Below are positions 61,036-64,000 of a stretch of DNA of 64,000 nt, one piece after another. This stretch comes from Caldicellulosiruptor kronotskyensis 2002 (GTDB taxonomy: Bacteria; Bacillota; Thermoanaerobacteria; Caldicellulosiruptorales; Caldicellulosiruptoraceae). The first letter of the stretch is position 1; each line of letters begins with the position of its first letter. Below the pieces are notes generated by a model, which was not told where the DNA came from, searched no databases, and saw only the letters and a program-made list of their open reading frames with translations. The stretch covers positions 2,512,001-2,576,000 of the forward strand of contig NC_014720.1 of the NCBI RefSeq assembly GCF_000166775.1, written 5' to 3'. The position numbers and the translations under genes were made by a program.

Positions 61036-62112
61036 CTATTTATATTTTAACCTACATATCTTGACATTTTGATAGTAATAAAGAAGAATTTGCTTATAAT
61101 TTTTTCCCTGTCGTGCAAGATGGTTTGCTCCCCACTGGCTCATCCCAAGCCCATGCCCATATCCTCTTGTTTGGATTCTCAACCCCCTTTTGTCAGGGTA
61201 AAGCCAAAACTCTGTGGAATAAAGTCCAAAGATACTCCTGAACTGATTCCCACTCAAAATTGTATTTCCAATTTTTACAGTTTTCACTCTTTGTGTGGCT
61301 GTCCTTTCAACCACCTTTATTTGAGAAGATATATTTTGTGTGTTCACTTTTAATCCGGGAAAATATTTTTTTAATCTTTTTAGCAAATCGTTATAGGTAA
61401 AATAAAACTCACCAGAAAACTTAGGACAGCTTTCCTCGCCACGGCTCACAACACTTTTTAAGTATGGAATTTCTTCTTTAAACACCTCTTTAGCATCCTC
61501 AGTTTTTCCGCCAGATGCGGCATGAAACAGACTATCTATAACCTGACCTTTGTAAACTAACACTTGTCCTTTTGTTTCCTCCACAGCCATGCGTATCTTC
61601 TTATAGTACTTTTCAAAGTTTTTATCCCACCTTCTCTTCATCTCATCCTTGTCAATGTATGCCTGGCAGTGGGAAAAGTCATCGCAAAGATAGACCTTTT
61701 TTTCTTCATATCCTTTGTGCAAAGCTTTACCTACAATCTTTCGCGCAGCATATGTCCTTGAAGCAACTGCCTGGGCTTTCAAAGCCTCCAAATTAAACTC
61801 GGCAGGCATTTCTGCTGCTACAACGCCTATAACATATTCTTCAAGCGAAATTCTTTCTATTCTGTTCTTATTTTTTCTTAGGAGATTTATATAAATATCC
61901 TCTTTTTGATTTTTGTTCTGTGGCAAAGTCGGTGTAGATTGAATACCACTTTCTTGTACAACCTTGTCTTTCTCTTTTTGCATATTTTTGGAATTATTTT
62001 GTTCTGGTTTTGTAACAATATTTGCAATCAAAAGCACAACAAGAGCAATCAGCATCAAAGTTTTGTCAAGCCAAAAGAAATTATACCTTCTTTTACTCAC
62101 CTCTTTTTTCAA
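61036..62112 (-). CDS. spoIID: Stage II sporulation protein D
   Basis: Peptidoglycan lytic transglycosylase of the forespore engulfment machinery (DMP complex with SpoIIM and SpoIIP). An N-terminal membrane anchor (LMLIALVVLLIANIV) is followed by the SpoIID domain: EYVIGVVAAEMPAEFNLEALKAQAVASRTYA with catalytic glutamate, CHCQ-type SHCQAYID, FHAASGGKTEDA and the end GYGHGLGMSQWGANHLARQG. About 358 residues. The start is uncertain: TTG 62112 lies 4 nt after GGAGGT, TTG 62124 and GTG 62100 are alternatives. It overlaps the spoIIE end. Confidence 0.92.
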   Translation of the reverse strand: MKKEVSKRRYNFFWLDKTLMLIALVVLLIANIVTKPEQNNSKNMQKEKDKVVQESGIQSTPTLPQNKNQKEDIYINLLRKNKNRIERISLEEYVIGVVAAEMPAEFNLEALKAQAVASRTYAARKIVGKALHKGYEEKKVYLCDDFSHCQAYIDKDEMKRRWDKNFEKYYKKIRMAVEETKGQVLVYKGQVIDSLFHAASGGKTEDAKEVFKEEIPYLKSVVSRGEESCPKFSGEFYFTYNDLLKRLKKYFPGLKVNTQNISSQIKVVERTATQRVKTVKIGNTILSGNQFRSIFGLYSTEFWLYPDKRGLRIQTRGYGHGLGMSQWGANHLARQGKNYKQILLYYYQNVKICRLKYK

Positions 62113-64000
62113 GTCCACCTCCAACTTTCAAGACAATTATGGTTACATCATCTTTTATCAAAAACGAATTAGAAATTGCCCACTCAAAAATCTGTTTGGC
62201 ACTGCTCTGGGTTGAGACAAACTGGTTTTTGGCAATGAACTCTTTCAAAATCCTATCACCATCCTCACCCAAGAGCTCAAAAAGCCCGTCAGAGAACATA
62301 AATATCATATCACCCTTTTGAAGCTTACAGGTTGAAAAGTCAAACTGGTTTTCAGCTTCTATTCCAACCGGAAGAGAGTTTGACTCAACCGTCAAAACCT
62401 CACTTCCTCTTTTGATAAAGGTTGGCATTGCCCCAGCTTTTAAAAACTCACACGTAAGAGTAAACCTGTCTATACACACAATGTCAACAGATGCGAATTC
62501 TTCAGCGTTTTTTATACTAAGAAGTGAGTTTATAAACCTGATTGCGATTTTTCTGTCAAACCCAAGTGATGAGAATTTTTTGAGAGCATCTATAACAATA
62601 AAGCTGTTTTCTGAAGCAGTTTTACCTGTACCCATACCGTCTGATATGCAGGCTAAAAATTTTCCGTTTTTGAGCTGCAAAAAGCACACCCTGTCACCGT
62701 TTATGTTTTCTTTGCTCTTTGAATATATAGAATAATCTATATGCACGTTTGGTTTTTTGATAATGGAAACTATATATCCCCCTGAGATTTTTGGCACCTC
62801 TGATATAATTTCTACACTGCAACCTACAACTCCTTTCACAATCTCTTCTATCTCTGCTTTCTTTGGTGCTTTGAAACCGTCTTTTAGATCTATATCTATT
62901 TGAAAATAATTATCATATGAAACATATTCAACTTTTTCAACCTCATACCCAAACCGCGCAAGTTCAAGTTCAATCTCTCTTGATGTTCCCATGTCTTTTT
63001 TTGCTTCATTTTCAGCCATCCTTGCAGCATCAATTACAATATCTTTTAAAATTTCTATATGTGTTTTGAACATGTTTTCTTTGGAACTTGATCCCTCTTG
63101 AACAAGCTTTGAATATTTCAAAGATTCCAAAAAACCATTTATAATTATTTCAAACTCTTTTGCTTTTTCACACAAAAATCTAAATTCTTTTAAATCTTCT
63201 TGAGAAAGCTTCCCCTTCTTCAATATTATATTTTTTATCTCGTTCAAACTATGATTTGTCCTATGATAATCTATATTCCAGCACACATTTGAATTTCCGC
63301 AATCTAAACAAAGTTTTTGACACGCACTTTGAACAATATTCTTTGCTTCATCCTTGCAAATCAAAACTGCTGGTTTGTTGCAAACATTCTGTTGTATATT
63401 TTCAATTATAGATGCAACTCCAAAAATCTTTTCTTTTATCATTCTCTGTACCTCCCTCTCATCAGTATTTTGTAGCTTTACAATTTTTTCTAATGGAAAC
63501 AGACAGAAAAGTACAGCTGCTACCAAAATTTCACGAATTCTTATTGTTGGATTTGACGATATGTAAAACATGGATATAATATACCCACAAAATCCACCAA
63601 GAGAAACTCCGATTTTCCCAAACCCTTTAAAAAGCCCTGCAATGAGGCTTGAGAATGCAAATGCACACGAAATCTCTAAACTTGCTGCTTCATTAATACT
63701 CTCTAAAAGTCCAACAACAAATCCCATTGCAGTTGCTATTGTCATTCCATAGAAAAGCGATATCGAATAAATTAGAATGAAAAATAGCACATATCTTACA
63801 GCAAGCACTGAATCAAAGCCATTTGAAAGCCCCAAAAAACTCAAACTCAGAACTACAACCACATTTACTGTCTGGTCAGTCGAATATACTTTTTTAGAAA
63901 AAACCGCATCAAAAAACCTCTCAAACAAAATCACTGCCCAAAAACACCCAACCATCTCAAGTACAAGATACAAAAACTCTATTGGTGCTTTGGAAAACAG
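62093..64000 (-). CDS. spoIIE: Stage II sporulation protein E (5' end outside window)
   Basis: PP2C-type phosphatase that dephosphorylates SpoIIAA to activate sigma-F. The frame is open to base 64000, so the true N-terminus is outside the window. A series of transmembrane helices (at least seven hydrophobic stretches) precedes a central regulatory region and the PP2C domain with SDGMGTGKTASENS and FSDGLFE. It overlaps spoIID by about 20-30 bp. spoIIE followed directly by spoIID is not the Bacillus arrangement. Confidence 0.93.
   Translation of the reverse strand: MFSKAPIEFLYLVLEMVGCFWAVILFERFFDAVFSKKVYSTDQTVNVVVVLSLSFLGLSNGFDSVLAVRYVLFFILIYSISLFYGMTIATAMGFVVGLLESINEAASLEISCAFAFSSLIAGLFKGFGKIGVSLGGFCGYIISMFYISSNPTIRIREILVAAVLFCLFPLEKIVKLQNTDEREVQRMIKEKIFGVASIIENIQQNVCNKPAVLICKDEAKNIVQSACQKLCLDCGNSNVCWNIDYHRTNHSLNEIKNIILKKGKLSQEDLKEFRFLCEKAKEFEIIINGFLESLKYSKLVQEGSSSKENMFKTHIEILKDIVIDAARMAENEAKKDMGTSREIELELARFGYEVEKVEYVSYDNYFQIDIDLKDGFKAPKKAEIEEIVKGVVGCSVEIISEVPKISGGYIVSIIKKPNVHIDYSIYSKSKENINGDRVCFLQLKNGKFLACISDGMGTGKTASENSFIVIDALKKFSSLGFDRKIAIRFINSLLSIKNAEEFASVDIVCIDRFTLTCEFLKAGAMPTFIKRGSEVLTVESNSLPVGIEAENQFDFSTCKLQKGDMIFMFSDGLFELLGEDGDRILKEFIAKNQFVSTQSSAKQIFEWAISNSFLIKDDVTIIVLKVGGGLEKRGE

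Overview
The window is AT-rich, gene-dense and comes from a low-GC Gram-positive anaerobe. Sporulation genes (spoIID, spoIIE), the murB-rapZ pair, frequent TTG/GTG starts with strong Shine-Dalgarno sites, and intracellular glycosidases (GH2 beta-mannosidase type, GH5, GH15) fit a thermophilic Clostridia-class saccharolytic bacterium. Caldicellulosiruptor is my best guess; that is an inference from gene content and no search was run. No rRNA, tRNA, CRISPR array or transposase was seen.

Layout. 1-4477 (minus): rapZ (cut by the window edge), murB, an SRAP protein, a HAD phosphatase and a GT4 glycosyltransferase. 4580-7636 (plus): a CadC-type metal repressor with a clear promoter-operator, a P1B metal ATPase and a bifunctional-nuclease family protein. 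7643-15298 (minus): PIG-L deacetylase, a 440-bp gene-poor gap, radical SAM-tatD-metG, DUF6512-comB, and an AbiEii/DUF6922 toxin-antitoxin pair. 15407-17805: an unknown protein, cheB and DUF3842. 17781-21834 (minus): a FecBCD-type metal or cofactor ABC importer in one operon with TrmO/TsaA-like and FmdE-like genes, preceded by structured leader DNA. 22040-22746: VapBC-like pair. 23004-31017 (minus): a complete type II Wadjet locus (jetABCD order) whose jetC carries an in-frame stop. 31118-34564: coiled-coil repeat protein, queA and a SpoIID/LytB protein. 34644-38195 (plus): a Trk potassium operon (two TrkA-like genes, an unannotated 43-codon membrane peptide, trkH, an OB-fold-like protein). 38230-43580 (minus): VanZ, two ABC exporters, two paralogous small proteins and a DUF2089 regulator with phased inverted repeats at its promoter. 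43666-48097 (minus): GH5, a nucleotidyltransferase fused to a phosphomutase-like domain, and GT4.

48098-50776 (plus) is the least explained accessory region. A two-gene module (small glycine-rich protein plus polytopic membrane protein) is tandemly duplicated. The second copy of the small gene has decayed, the 11-bp gene overlap is preserved in both copies, an 18-T tract sits in the presumed promoter, and a third unknown gene follows.

50786-64000: GH15, GH2 beta-mannosidase, a deletion scar joining an ABC-permease tail to an AraC C-terminus, a decaying MNT/HEPN pair, nadE, a SurA-like protein, a DUF4097 lipoprotein, an orphan DHPS-N-like domain with an unknown partner, spoIID and spoIIE (cut by the window edge).

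Several loci are eroding antiphage, anti-plasmid or toxin-antitoxin modules: jetC stop, hepT remnant, small-gene pseudogene. The best candidates for undescribed biology are the duplicated module at 48.3-50.7 kb, the TsaA/FmdE importer operon with its leader, the DUF2089 operator array, and the Trk operon micropeptide.
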